From contig JAURLP010000021.1 in assembly GCA_030831165.1 (NCBI GenBank), forward strand, positions 33,467 through 97,466: a stretch of 64,000 bases of DNA. Direction: 5' to 3'. A program made the position numbers and the translations under genes. The notes beneath the pieces are model-generated. The model was not told the DNA's origin. It did not search any database and was given only the letters and a program-made list of their open reading frames with translations. Shown here piece by piece: positions 40,067 through 48,836 of this stretch (position 1 is its first letter; the number at the start of each line of letters is the position of its first letter). The stretch is from Gammaproteobacteria bacterium (GTDB taxonomy: Bacteria > Pseudomonadota > Gammaproteobacteria > Pseudomonadales > Pseudohongiellaceae).

Positions 40067-41018
40067 ATGAATCAACAAGCAGCCAATAAAAACCAGACAG
40101 CGATACATCCAGAGCAGGCTTCTTCTGGCTGGATTCCCAATATCAATATTGGTGAAGATTATGACCGTCGTTACATTGACGCCCCTATCCATTATGAATC
40201 TATCGATAACCTGGCTGTATTCTTCGGGCGCGACATGCCTGTGCATCGTCATGCCCAGTATTTCCAGATATACTACATCGAAGCAGGTGATATAAACTTT
40301 CATATCGATGACAAACTCTTCCAGGTTAAGGGCCCCGCCTTGTTTTTTACACCTCCAGCCATCCCTCACTCTTTCCAAATCATTAAAGATACTAACGGCC
40401 ATGTTCTCGCCATCAGACAATCAATTATCTGGGATTTAATGAAAAGAGGACTGCAGTTGGATTCAGAATTGAATTTGAACAGAGGAATCTGTCTGACGGC
40501 TAAAAATATGGAAATAAAACAAGAAAAACAATCGCATCTTATCCAGCAATTACTAGAAAACATAAAAGATGAATGGCTTACAAGTTCAGCAGCCAAAGCT
40601 CTGGTAATGGAGAATTTTGTTTACCTGCTCATTATTCAGATTGCGCGTTTAAGCAGTCGCGAAGTTGAAAGCAGTCTGGTTAATAATGAAGATCTAAGAC
40701 TTTTTCATCGTTTTAACCATGAAATTGAAATTCATTTACATGAGCATTGGCACCTTTCTGACTATACTAAATCCATAGGTGTTTCAGAAAGCAGGCTATA
40801 CCAAATTTGCAGGCGTATTTCTAACAGCTCACCCAAAAAAAATTATCAGAGAGCGCTTACTACAGGAAGTGAAACGCATGCTGACCTTCAGTAACTTAAG
40901 CAGCAATAAAATTGCTTATGAGCTAGGTTTTAGCGATCCGGCATATTTTTCAAGATTTTTTAAAACACAGACCGGGATGACTCCACACATTTACAGAAAA
41001 AACCAGCCTCAACACTGA
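40067..41018 (+). pseudogene. AraC-family regulator (PobC/PobR-like) with a +1 frameshift in an A8 run
   Basis: The first frame (to 40894) has an AraC-type cupin-like sensor domain (MPVHRHAQYFQIYYIEAGDI) and the start of the HTH (HWHLSDYTKSIGVSESRLYQ). The rest of the HTH (NKIAYELGFSDPAYFSRFFKTQTGMTPHIYR) is in another frame, ending at 41018. The shift is at the eight-A run 40835-40842. With seven As the frame would read on as SPKKIIRERLLQEVK to give about 316 residues. It could be a real mutation, a slippage-controlled switch or a homopolymer read error. It follows pobA, so it probably controls pobA or the lig genes. Confidence 0.8.
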
Positions 41019-41045
41019 AGCTGTGACAATTTGATTAGCTAACTT

Positions 41046-42236
41046 TTGTCTATTATTACCAAACCACACCGTCTTATTCCTTTGCTCGCAGGACTGCAGG
41101 CATTTGGCCCATTAAGTATAGACATGTATTTACCGGCTCTGCCTGAAATTGCCAGAGACCTTGCCACAACAGAAACCATTGTCCAGCAATCAGTCACGTC
41201 ATTCCTGATAGGATTATTTATAGGCTTGCTGTTTTATGGTCCTTTATCCGATAAGTACGGTAGACGGAAATTACTGATTGGCGGTATTTCTTTATACTTT
41301 TTTGCCAGCATCGCCTGCATGCTGGTGAACACTGCCGAAAACCTGCTTATCTGGCGACTTATTCAGGCTTTGGGTGGCGCTTCTGCAACCGTAATAGGCA
41401 GAGCTATTGTTCGCGATATATTCCCGGTCAATGAAGCGGCACGCGCTCTTTCACTAATGCATTTAGTTACAATGATAGCCACTCTGTCTGCACCATTAAT
41501 CGCCAGCTATATCTTATTGATTGGTACCTGGCGCTGGTTATTTGCTGGCTTGATTGCTTATAGTCTGGTATTACTCTGCCTGGCTGTCTTAAAGATTCCT
41601 GAAACACATCATGGTAACAGTCGTAAAAGCAGTATCAGCGGCGTTTATCTTGCTTACCTTAAAATAATCTCTGAAACAAAAGCTCTTGGTTATATTCTTT
41701 GCATGTCGATTTGCTTTGCGGGTATGTTTGCTTACCTCACAGTTTCTTCTTTCGTCTTTATTGATTTTTTCGGACTAACACCACAACAATATGCCTGGAT
41801 TTTCAGCTTTAACATTATTGGCGTAATGGCCTTGGTTATTCTGAATGCAAGACTGGTTAACGTAGTTGGAACTCAAAAAATGCTTAATTATTTCGCCTTA
41901 CTCTGTGCTTTTTCAGGGCTGCTTTTATTGATCTCAGGCTTTACGGGTATTGGCGGCATATGGCTGGTTATTCTGGGGGTCTTTGGGTTTATTAGTTGTA
42001 CCGGCGTATTAGGCGCAAACTGTATCGCTACCTTAATGCGTCTCTATACAGATAATGCCGGGGCAGCGGCCGGTATTGCAGTTGCTACACAATTTGGTTT
42101 AGGGGCATTACTAAGCCTGCTGGCGAGCAATCTATACGACGGTACTGATTTTTATATGTCACTGATAATAGGGCTATGTGGCCTGGGAAGTTTACTGGCA
42201 TTATTGCTGACTCGTCACTCAAGCAAAATCGTATAA
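41046..42236 (+). CDS. Bcr/CflA-type MFS transporter
   Basis: Twelve predicted membrane helices, the N-terminal LQAFGPLSIDMYLPALPEIA and the motif YGPLSDKYGRRKLL identify a Bcr/CflA-type major facilitator drug-exporter family protein. At 396 residues it has normal length. The start is TTG 41046, since a stop codon lies two codons upstream and no ATG is available. It may export aromatic compounds or intermediates from the neighbouring pathway, which is inference. Confidence 0.87.
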   Translation: MSIITKPHRLIPLLAGLQAFGPLSIDMYLPALPEIARDLATTETIVQQSVTSFLIGLFIGLLFYGPLSDKYGRRKLLIGGISLYFFASIACMLVNTAENLLIWRLIQALGGASATVIGRAIVRDIFPVNEAARALSLMHLVTMIATLSAPLIASYILLIGTWRWLFAGLIAYSLVLLCLAVLKIPETHHGNSRKSSISGVYLAYLKIISETKALGYILCMSICFAGMFAYLTVSSFVFIDFFGLTPQQYAWIFSFNIIGVMALVILNARLVNVVGTQKMLNYFALLCAFSGLLLLISGFTGIGGIWLVILGVFGFISCTGVLGANCIATLMRLYTDNAGAAAGIAVATQFGLGALLSLLASNLYDGTDFYMSLIIGLCGLGSLLALLLTRHSSKIV

Positions 42237-42381
42237 ATTTAAAATATTGAACTTATGTTTAAGCGATCTGCCACTATTTGTTATGAATCAATAATTAACA
42301 AATAATAAAAAAAGCTAAACAGGACGTGCTTGCCAAGTATTACAAGCACAGTTTATTACTGAAATCCAGAGGCTCCTTAGC

Positions 42382-43185
42382 ATGACTAATACAACAGAAA
42401 CCGGGCTTGTATTCTGGCAGCAACTAAAGCAAAGGATTGATCATCTATATCATGGCTCAAGCACAAGCTCTCGCTATTTTCGATGGGGCTTATTGATCTT
42501 TGATGCAATTACTATTTTATATTTCGTGGCTGCATCTTTTTTCCACCAAGTTGACGAGTTTCATGTGTTGGAAGAAGGAATAGGCATTATCTTTTTAGTG
42601 GAATTTTGTGCTCGGCTTTTCATCAGCAAAACGCGACTCCGTGATATTTTTCATCCAGTCGGACTTGCAGATCTCATCGTTATTGTGTCATTACTAGCAC
42701 CATCACTAGCAGAAAATTTCAGCTTTCTGCGCGTTCTGCGTTCGCTAAGATTATTGCGCTCTTATCACATGCTCAAAAATCTTCGCCAACAATCACAGTT
42801 TGTTCGTTTGCATGAAGACGTGATCTTTAGTGTGGTCAATCTAATGGTATTTATATTTGTAATTACTGCTGTAGTGTACGTCAGTCAGGCCAGTTCCAAT
42901 CCAGCCATAAACAATTATATTGATGCCTTATATTTCACGATTGCCACACTGACCACGACCGGCTTTGGAGATATCACTCTGGTTGGCGCAGTTGGAAGGC
43001 TGCTGGCCGTATTGATCATGATTTTCGGCATTTCCCTATTTCTGCGCCTTATTCAGACCATTTTTCGTCCCAGTAAAATCAGTTATGAATGCCAGGTATG
43101 CGGCCTAAATCGCCACGATATTGATGCGGTGCATTGCAGGCATTGCGGTCAGGTTTTGCATATAACTACCGAAGGCGCCAGTTGA
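42382..43185 (+). CDS. Voltage-gated-like potassium channel with C-terminal zinc ribbon
   Basis: The protein has several hydrophobic helices. One is arginine-rich and S4-like (LRVLRSLRLLRSYHML), and a pore loop carries the selectivity filter TTTGFGD near residue 194. The last 30 residues (CQVC...CRHC) hold two CxxC pairs with a His, suggesting a cytoplasmic zinc ribbon. It resembles the KvAP-like Ion_trans family. The gene stands alone after the MFS gene. No operator is obvious. Confidence 0.87.
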   Translation: MTNTTETGLVFWQQLKQRIDHLYHGSSTSSRYFRWGLLIFDAITILYFVAASFFHQVDEFHVLEEGIGIIFLVEFCARLFISKTRLRDIFHPVGLADLIVIVSLLAPSLAENFSFLRVLRSLRLLRSYHMLKNLRQQSQFVRLHEDVIFSVVNLMVFIFVITAVVYVSQASSNPAINNYIDALYFTIATLTTTGFGDITLVGAVGRLLAVLIMIFGISLFLRLIQTIFRPSKISYECQVCGLNRHDIDAVHCRHCGQVLHITTEGAS

Positions 43186-43264
43186 TACAGCCAAAATTTA
43201 ATCGCAAAACCAGACAAGCACATACCGAAGCAGGCTAATGCCCGCATGCCAGAATAAGTGGATA

Positions 43265-43860
43265 TTATCTAATTAAAAAAGTATCTACGGGCAGGACGTC
43301 TGGATTTGGACCTGGATACATAAATTGCGTAGTAATTTTAGAAGGTTTTAAAAACCCAAAACCTACTGCCTTTAATCGAAATGTCATTAATTCTCGTTCG
43401 AATAAATGTGTAATAAATTCACGATCTTCATGACTTTGTTTTTTCTGAGTGTATAGCTTTAAAAACATCTCCCTGTTCCCTTCGGTATAAATTTCAAGGA
43501 ATGTTGTCATGTACTCTCCAGGAGTTTTATGGCGTGATGAATATTTTTCTTCTTCAGGTAACCCCAGATATTGTTCGATAAGGTCTTCTTTTGTAATGTC
43601 GACAATATCTTCTTCATTCTTTGATGGTATTTTCTTTACTTACTCGGGGTTAATACAATGAATCATTTCTATTGCTTTTGTCTGTAGGTGAATTAAATAC
43701 TGGTCAGTCGCAAACAAAACTGTGCTTCTTTTAAAAATTTACCACTTTTTATTTCTTCAATAATCTTAAACATTTCATCAGGACTATTAAAATGGAAAGT
43801 ATGTTGCTTGCCATTTATCGAAAATATTTCGATACTGAGATTTTCTACTTTTTTTAATTC
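43265..43860 (-). pseudogene. Degraded unknown gene
   Basis: Two same-strand fragments in different frames look like parts of one protein. The upstream fragment reads ELKKVENLSIEIFSINGKQH and on to KSGKFLKEAQF. After a frameshift near 43700-43730 the frame continues ATDQYLIHLQTKAIEMIHC, meets a TAA at 43640-43642, and goes on to the stop at 43265 with LFERELMTFRLKAVGFGFL. No start codon with a ribosome site is evident. I do not recognise the family. Confidence 0.55.
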
Positions 43861-43929
43861 CTAGAAATGACAAAATAAAAACCCAAAACCTTTCTATACA
43901 AAGCACTCGCTAAATAATATTAAGTTTAG

Positions 43930-44514
43930 CTAGATTAATCGAAAGACCTGAATGAGCCGGTCATTCTGCCCTGCTTCGATTGGGATTTTATGCGCATCAG
44001 GCGTCGGGAAAACCAGGTTAGCAACGAAAGTTGATTCTCTTAACCACCGATATTTATCGCCACTAACGTTAAACACAGGGTTGAGGCGGTAAATGCCATT
44101 CTCATATCCCAGCCCCTTGTTATGAATAATAATCTGATAGCCATCATCTGTTTTTAAGCGATAAAGTGCATCAATAATGGTCACTCCATCTGGACGTATA
44201 ACCGGAAAATCTCCTCCTCCAGGGATAACTGAGCCACTGATATTGGGTCCGGAAAATCGACCTCCAACTATCGGCCAGAGACTGTCACGAGTGCCGTCCG
44301 CCGCATTGTCTTCAGGACCCATCGATTCCGGCTGACTACAAATAACATTAATGTTAATCACCAGTTCCAGACCAATCTGATCATATATGACTGAATCGTG
44401 ATTGACAGAGCCTCCTGCACTTGAACTTGTTTGTGCTTGAGTTAATGCAGCTATGCCGGATAAAAGTCCAGCTGTCCCTAAGAGACTGACCGCCTTCCTT
44501 CTGGATATTGTCAT
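43930..44514 (-). CDS. DUF3237-like exported protein with Tat-type signal
   Basis: The N terminus SRRKAVSLLGTAGLLSG resembles a twin-arginine signal ending near ALTQAQ. The body has segments matching the DUF3237 family: IVGGRFSGPNISGSVIPGGGDF, VIRPDGVTIIDALYRLKTDDG, YRLNPVFNV and YRWLRESTFVANL. The family has a beta-barrel fold and no settled function. It lies 54 bp after the DUF6152 gene of module B and may share its transcript. Confidence 0.8.
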   Translation of the reverse strand: MTISRRKAVSLLGTAGLLSGIAALTQAQTSSSAGGSVNHDSVIYDQIGLELVININVICSQPESMGPEDNAADGTRDSLWPIVGGRFSGPNISGSVIPGGGDFPVIRPDGVTIIDALYRLKTDDGYQIIIHNKGLGYENGIYRLNPVFNVSGDKYRWLRESTFVANLVFPTPDAHKIPIEAGQNDRLIQVFRLI

Positions 44515-44568
44515 CTTTGTATTCCCTCTTGGAATCTGATTTATGAATAGTGTTTTTTGTAAAAATTT

Positions 44569-44961
44569 TTAATTATTTCTTCCACGTGATTCCCAAAGCA
44601 CTTCTCCGGTCTCCACTTTTGTAAGAGATGATGCGTTTGCCGTGTTTGTGCCATCTCGTGAGCCAAAGCCTGTAATATTAATTAAATCACCGGGACCGAC
44701 AGTATCCGGGCTCATACCCGCTCGCATCAGGGACAGCACCCCAAGAAACTCGACTGCCCAAGCCTGAACAACCCCTTGCTCATCTTCGGTTTCAAGAAAG
44801 ACCCAGGCATGTGGATTGGTCCACTCTATATTTATGACTGTCCCTGTAAGATCCACAGGACGGCTTACATCAAACTCCAATGAAAAAGAATGATGAGACA
44901 ACGCAGTTGCAGACCATAACAAGGATGCAAGAATAGTACACAGTAAAAAAAAGTTGCGCAT
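44569..44961 (-). CDS. DUF6152 family exported protein (module B)
   Basis: A signal peptide ends just before the HHSFSLEFD motif. The family segment WTNPHAWVFLETED follows, then SLMRAGMSPDTVGPGDLINITGFGSRDGTNTANA. It closely parallels the proteins at 20185-20583 and 46822-47196. It lies 79 bp downstream of the larger partner gene. Function is unknown; a small periplasmic beta-barrel is my inference. Confidence 0.82.
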   Translation of the reverse strand: MRNFFLLCTILASLLWSATALSHHSFSLEFDVSRPVDLTGTVINIEWTNPHAWVFLETEDEQGVVQAWAVEFLGVLSLMRAGMSPDTVGPGDLINITGFGSRDGTNTANASSLTKVETGEVLWESRGRNN

Positions 44962-45040
44962 TTATATAACTCCTCTTTTTATACGGCAGCAAAATACAAT
45001 TTGCTGTCCATAAAACAAACTCAAGACCAGGCCTGCCTTG

Positions 45041-46123
45041 TTAAGGCACCCTCACAAAGGGCCATGCGCCTGAAACATGTACTTCGGAAACTTGTGTGGC
45101 TACGCCTTCATCGTTAACTGAAAACACAAAACCTAATCCACAGATGCAGTCAAAAGCATTTTCGGAAAGAGGAATCAGTCGCGATTTTACAGATTCAAAA
45201 TTCCCACCCGTATCGGAATAACCCGGCGTTCGAATTAAAAACATCTCCCCGTCTTCGAGCACAAATTCAGCGTTGGTTAGCGTGCCCAGCCAAACTCCCT
45301 CATAGGTGCCAACGTAGGTCTCAAGAATATCTTCAGGAAGCTCCACAACCATGGCGTCAGCTTGCTGGATTTCTCCTCTCCAGTTATTACTAAGCCCCCT
45401 TGAGGATTCATTACAAACATTTTCACTTAAGTTGGTGTCTGCCTGGTATTCCAACTCAATGATTGCCTGCACTACTCCTGTAAATGTAGCGGGATCATCG
45501 TAAGTGACTTCTAGCTGGATATGACCAAAATCCGGGCGGCGATAACGCTCAGTGATACGCAAACCATCGGTATGAGGCAAACCATCTCGATGCAGCCAGG
45601 TTTTTTCGTTGAAGCCATTACTTTCTACAACTAATGTATCGCCTTCCCAATGAGCAACTGAGTAACCCTCCCAGCTTGGAAAAGGGTTGTCTTCAAGCTC
45701 ACGCCCATCCATGTAGATCTGGCGATTTGACATATCAGAGTTGAGCACTATAAATATTGATGGGTGTTGTACAAATCTTCTCATCCCACTGGCTACCGCG
45801 CCTGCAGGGTATGAACCTGGTCCACTCGGCAAACACGCAAAGCGCGGATCATCGGCATAGAAATTGTTTTCATTTTCGGTCATCGCCTGGCGAGCCCATT
45901 CCTGTATATTCTCAGGATCATACAAACTTCCACTTGCTCCAACAGGTATCCACAATCCCGAAAAATCCGGATGGCCATCGGCGGCTCTTGGCACCGGTGC
46001 TGCTAAATCAAGCTCACCATCTGCTGTCCGAGGCAGACCTGGTGTAGTCAATCTCAACCATTGAGCACTTAACTCGGAACTTACCAGTATCAAGATAATT
46101 AATGTGATAAATTTCTTTAACAT
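45041..46123 (-). CDS. Uncharacterised exported protein, partner of DUF6152 (module B)
   Basis: A signal peptide (to about residue 21, SELSAQ) is followed by the family marker PRAADGHPDFSGLWIP. Later motifs are IYMDGRELEDNPFPSWEGY, SVAHWEGDTLVVESNGFNE and LRITERYRRPDFG. The C-terminal 120 residues are an extra beta-rich part (ETYVGTYEGVWLGT) absent from module A. Those residues resemble a short lipocalin-like or DUF3471-like tail, without certainty. The DUF6152 gene follows. Confidence 0.75.
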   Translation of the reverse strand: MLKKFITLIILILVSSELSAQWLRLTTPGLPRTADGELDLAAPVPRAADGHPDFSGLWIPVGASGSLYDPENIQEWARQAMTENENNFYADDPRFACLPSGPGSYPAGAVASGMRRFVQHPSIFIVLNSDMSNRQIYMDGRELEDNPFPSWEGYSVAHWEGDTLVVESNGFNEKTWLHRDGLPHTDGLRITERYRRPDFGHIQLEVTYDDPATFTGVVQAIIELEYQADTNLSENVCNESSRGLSNNWRGEIQQADAMVVELPEDILETYVGTYEGVWLGTLTNAEFVLEDGEMFLIRTPGYSDTGGNFESVKSRLIPLSENAFDCICGLGFVFSVNDEGVATQVSEVHVSGAWPFVRVP

Positions 46124-46345
46124 ATTATTCCTTTATTATTATCATTTTTATATAAATCGTTAGCCATTAAATACACAAGCAAAGAATTCTAATTTAGTTC
46201 TTAATGCTTTCCATTGCATTATGGCGCAGATTTCATACTAAACAAACCATCGCCCGCTTCGTTTTGAATGGCCTCTTTTAAGTAGAAATATTATTTACGA
46301 TATTTCCACTAGATCACATACAAGTCAGAATACAATGTCATGTGA

Positions 46346-46648
46346 TTAATTTACATTAGGCGGGGTAAATTGGTCGGCAAATACAACAATACCTTCAGAG
46401 TTGTCCGTTCTATGATGAATGATGGCTTGGTACTCAGGAGAGTTATACCAAACATGAGCTGCTTCTTTTGAGGCAAAGCGCAATACAACTGACACATTAC
46501 TGGGGGCCCCCTCTGCCACTTCACTGTTATAGTCAGCCACTAAAACTTCACCACCATAGGCCTGTAAAGTAGGCATGACTGCTGGCACATAAGCTTTATA
46601 TGCTTAGGGGTTTGTTATTTTATAGTTTGCAATGACATAAGCCGTCAT
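46346..46648 (-). pseudogene. DUF1330 protein interrupted by one in-frame stop codon
   Basis: From the ATG at 46648 (with AGAGGAAAAG upstream) the frame reads MTAYVIANYKITNP and meets TAA at 46604-46606 (codon 15). It then continues in the same frame as AYKAYVPAVMPTLQAYGGEV and on to the stop at 46346. The full-length reading matches the DUF1330 family (dimeric alpha-beta barrel, about 95 residues), where this position is usually Glu (DPEAY). A single G-to-T change (GAA to TAA) explains it. An ATG within the frame could allow a truncated product. Confidence 0.8.
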
Positions 46649-46704
46649 GATCTTTTCCTCTTCTAAACTTTCATTAAGTAAGATTATTATTCAGCAAAAA
46701 AATA

Positions 46705-46803
46705 TTAATCTTCTTTATTGTTTTTTTGTCGTTTCGTGGAAACTGCAGCGACTATGGTGATGATAATCACCACTACAATTGCACCTGTTATTGTTGCGTC
46801 CAT
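46705..46803 (-). CDS. 32-residue single-span membrane protein
   Basis: The minus strand encodes a short hydrophobic protein: a start with MDAT, a helix of about 19 residues rich in Ile and Val, and a basic tail (STKRQKNNKED). A good ribosome site (GGGAG, six bases from the ATG) precedes it. It lies 18 bp after the DUF6152 gene of module C and before the DUF1330 gene, so it is probably part of that operon. I do not recognise the family. Confidence 0.6.
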   Translation of the reverse strand: MDATITGAIVVVIIITIVAAVSTKRQKNNKED

Positions 46804-46821
46804 TTTGTCTCCCTATAATTT

Positions 46822-47196
46822 TTATTGTATCTGTAGTTCTTCTCCATCCGGCATCGTTATGGTCAATAGCCTTATGAGCTTGCGCCCGTCTCTAGTAGGA
46901 TTACCTGTGACTGATATTATATGCCCCGCCTGTAAAGTCTGTGGTGTAATCCCCTTGCGGGTTAACATACCAGGCGTTGTGGTCTCTACTTCCCACATAA
47001 TATGAGAATTATCCTCTCCAGTTTCAACCAGCAAGATATAGCTGTGAGGAGCAATAAATCTGAATTGCTCTATTTCACCAGTGACATGGATAGTTTGTGA
47101 TACATCAAAAAGTGCATTAAAGGAATGGTGCGCCTGAGCGCTCATCACTCCAGCTAACAGCAGGCTGATTACAAAGATTAGCTTTAATTTATACAT
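46822..47196 (-). CDS. DUF6152 family exported protein (module C)
   Basis: A signal peptide ends at AQAHHSFNALFDVSQ, the family hallmark. The usual WTNPHA segment is replaced by FIAPHSYILLVE. GITPQTLQAGHIISVTGNPTRDGR matches the other copies. ATG 47196 has a GTGAG site and puts the signal peptide at the N terminus; the longer frame from 47247 overlaps the upstream gene. It lies 13 bp downstream of its partner. Confidence 0.8.
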   Translation of the reverse strand: MYKLKLIFVISLLLAGVMSAQAHHSFNALFDVSQTIHVTGEIEQFRFIAPHSYILLVETGEDNSHIMWEVETTTPGMLTRKGITPQTLQAGHIISVTGNPTRDGRKLIRLLTITMPDGEELQIQ

Positions 47197-47209
47197 ATTA
47201 TTTCTCACC

Positions 47210-47872
47210 CTAAAAACGGCTATCGGCTGGGTCACATACGGATTCAAATATTATGCCTTCAGGATCAAGTTCCCAGGTAAAATGCCTAAGCCAAGGGCTT
47301 GCAAAGGTCTGAGGTGCGGTAATTTCGACATCGGCTTCTAGCCTCCCATCTTCGGTTAAACGATAACGCTCAATGACCGACAGATCACCGTATTGTCTTC
47401 GCCCTGCCCCATCAAGAAGCGCTGGCGAAAAATTATCTGTCTCAATCACTAAGTCATTCTGTTCCCAATGCCCTACTGAATAGCCCATGCGACTCGGCGG
47501 AAGATATTCAGGAGCATCTCTACCATCCATATAGATACGCCGAACCATTCCGAAAGATTCATATAAGAACAGAATCATTGAGTCTGTTTGAACAATCTCA
47601 AAAGGATATATGATGAGTCCAGACCTTGGAAAACCGGGCATGACACAACGAATACTTGGATCGCTTAAAGGGTCAAAGGCCTCAAAATCTGCCTGAGCCT
47701 GCGCAGTTAAGGGCGGCATATTTTCTGTGAGAATACTGCGCGGAGATGTTGCAAGCCAAACCCCATTCATATCAGGAGTCATCTGGGCAAGTAACTCGGT
47801 ATTTGCAAATAAAAGAAAGCAGCTTAAGGAAACAACAATTTGCCATTTCCGAAATGAATGATTTTTCGACAT
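47210..47872 (-). CDS. Uncharacterised exported protein, short partner of DUF6152 (module C)
   Basis: A signal peptide ends near ELLAQ. The core motifs match modules A and B: MNGVWLATS at the N side, RIYMDGRDAPEYLPPS, YSVGHWEQNDLVIETDNFSP and LSVIERYRLTEDG. It is 220 residues, lacking the N-terminal beta domain of module A and the C-terminal part of module B. ATG 47872 gives the signal peptide; an upstream GTG/ATG-type frame adds 14 residues. Confidence 0.72.
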   Translation of the reverse strand: MSKNHSFRKWQIVVSLSCFLLFANTELLAQMTPDMNGVWLATSPRSILTENMPPLTAQAQADFEAFDPLSDPSIRCVMPGFPRSGLIIYPFEIVQTDSMILFLYESFGMVRRIYMDGRDAPEYLPPSRMGYSVGHWEQNDLVIETDNFSPALLDGAGRRQYGDLSVIERYRLTEDGRLEADVEITAPQTFASPWLRHFTWELDPEGIIFESVCDPADSRF

Positions 47873-48005
47873 GTAATACCTAAAAAAATGATGTCCTTGG
47901 CTATCTCTATTCAATTTAATGGAGAAAAGAATTTATAACAAGAGCTTAATTTTAAAAAAAATGGCTTGCATTACGGCGATTATCTCGCTGGGCACTACAT
48001 GGCTT

Positions 48006-48803
48006 TTAATAACCCGCGAGCTCTTTACCATCTAGTTCTTCAACAAAATCTGCCGCCAGTTTTTTAGTCGCATTGGAAAAAATTGCTGTATCAACACCCA
48101 CACCGATAAATTTTGCTCCGACATCAGAATATTTTACTACCAGGTCTTTAGTCACAGCCAATACGCCAGCTTGTTTGCCAGCAGCCTGAATACTTTTAAT
48201 TCCCTTACAAACAGTAGCAACCACTTCCGGATGATTTTGTTGACCAACATAACCCATAGAAGCAGACAAATCTGAAGGGCCAATAAACACAGCATCAACA
48301 CCTTCTACTGCCGAAATAGCATCGATATTTTTCAAAGCAGTCACCGTTTCTATTTGCACGATGACACAAACTTCATCATTAGCCTTGTGTAAATAATCTG
48401 GTATGCGGTTCCATTGTGAGGCCCTTGCCAATGCAGTGCCAAGCCCGCGAATACCTTGCGGAGGATACTTACAGGCCCGAACTATTTGCTCGGCTTGTTC
48501 TGCTGTATCCACCATAGGAACAAGAACAGTTTGCGCACCAACATCCAGTACCTGCTTAATTATCGCCGTCTGCCCTTCTACAACACGAACAATGGCTGAA
48601 ACGGGATACGCCGCTATAGTTTGCAAATGAGCCAAAATAGATTGCAAATCAAATGTTCCGTGCTCACCATCTATCAATACCCAGTCAAAACCGGCTCCTG
48701 CACATAACTCTCCAACCGTTGTGTTTGGAATACCCATAAATATGCCGAAGAGTTTTTTATCGCCCTGCAACGCTTCTTTAAACTTGTTACTAGGTATTTG
48801 CAT
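48006..48803 (-). CDS. hpaI: 4-hydroxy-2-oxoheptane-1,7-dioate aldolase (HpaI/HpcH)
   Basis: The aldolase splits HKHD to pyruvate and succinic semialdehyde, the last step of the homoprotocatechuate pathway. Class II aldolase features: GIFMGIPN, FDWVLIDGEHGTFD, VLVPMVDTAEQAE, VIVQIETVTALKNIDAI and VFIGPSDLSASMGY. The length of 265 is normal. It is the last gene of the hpaE-F-H-I transcript; the next gene upstream lies 33 bp away. Confidence 0.92.
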   Translation of the reverse strand: MQIPSNKFKEALQGDKKLFGIFMGIPNTTVGELCAGAGFDWVLIDGEHGTFDLQSILAHLQTIAAYPVSAIVRVVEGQTAIIKQVLDVGAQTVLVPMVDTAEQAEQIVRACKYPPQGIRGLGTALARASQWNRIPDYLHKANDEVCVIVQIETVTALKNIDAISAVEGVDAVFIGPSDLSASMGYVGQQNHPEVVATVCKGIKSIQAAGKQAGVLAVTKDLVVKYSDVGAKFIGVGVDTAIFSNATKKLAADFVEELDGKELAGY

Positions 48804-48836
48804 AATGTCCGTTCTATTAATTAGTTTTTAAATTAT

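Noticed and set aside
46124..46345. Gap between module B and the DUF1330 pseudogene as a mobile-element scar
   Set aside because: No inverted repeats, target duplications or transposase fragments are visible.
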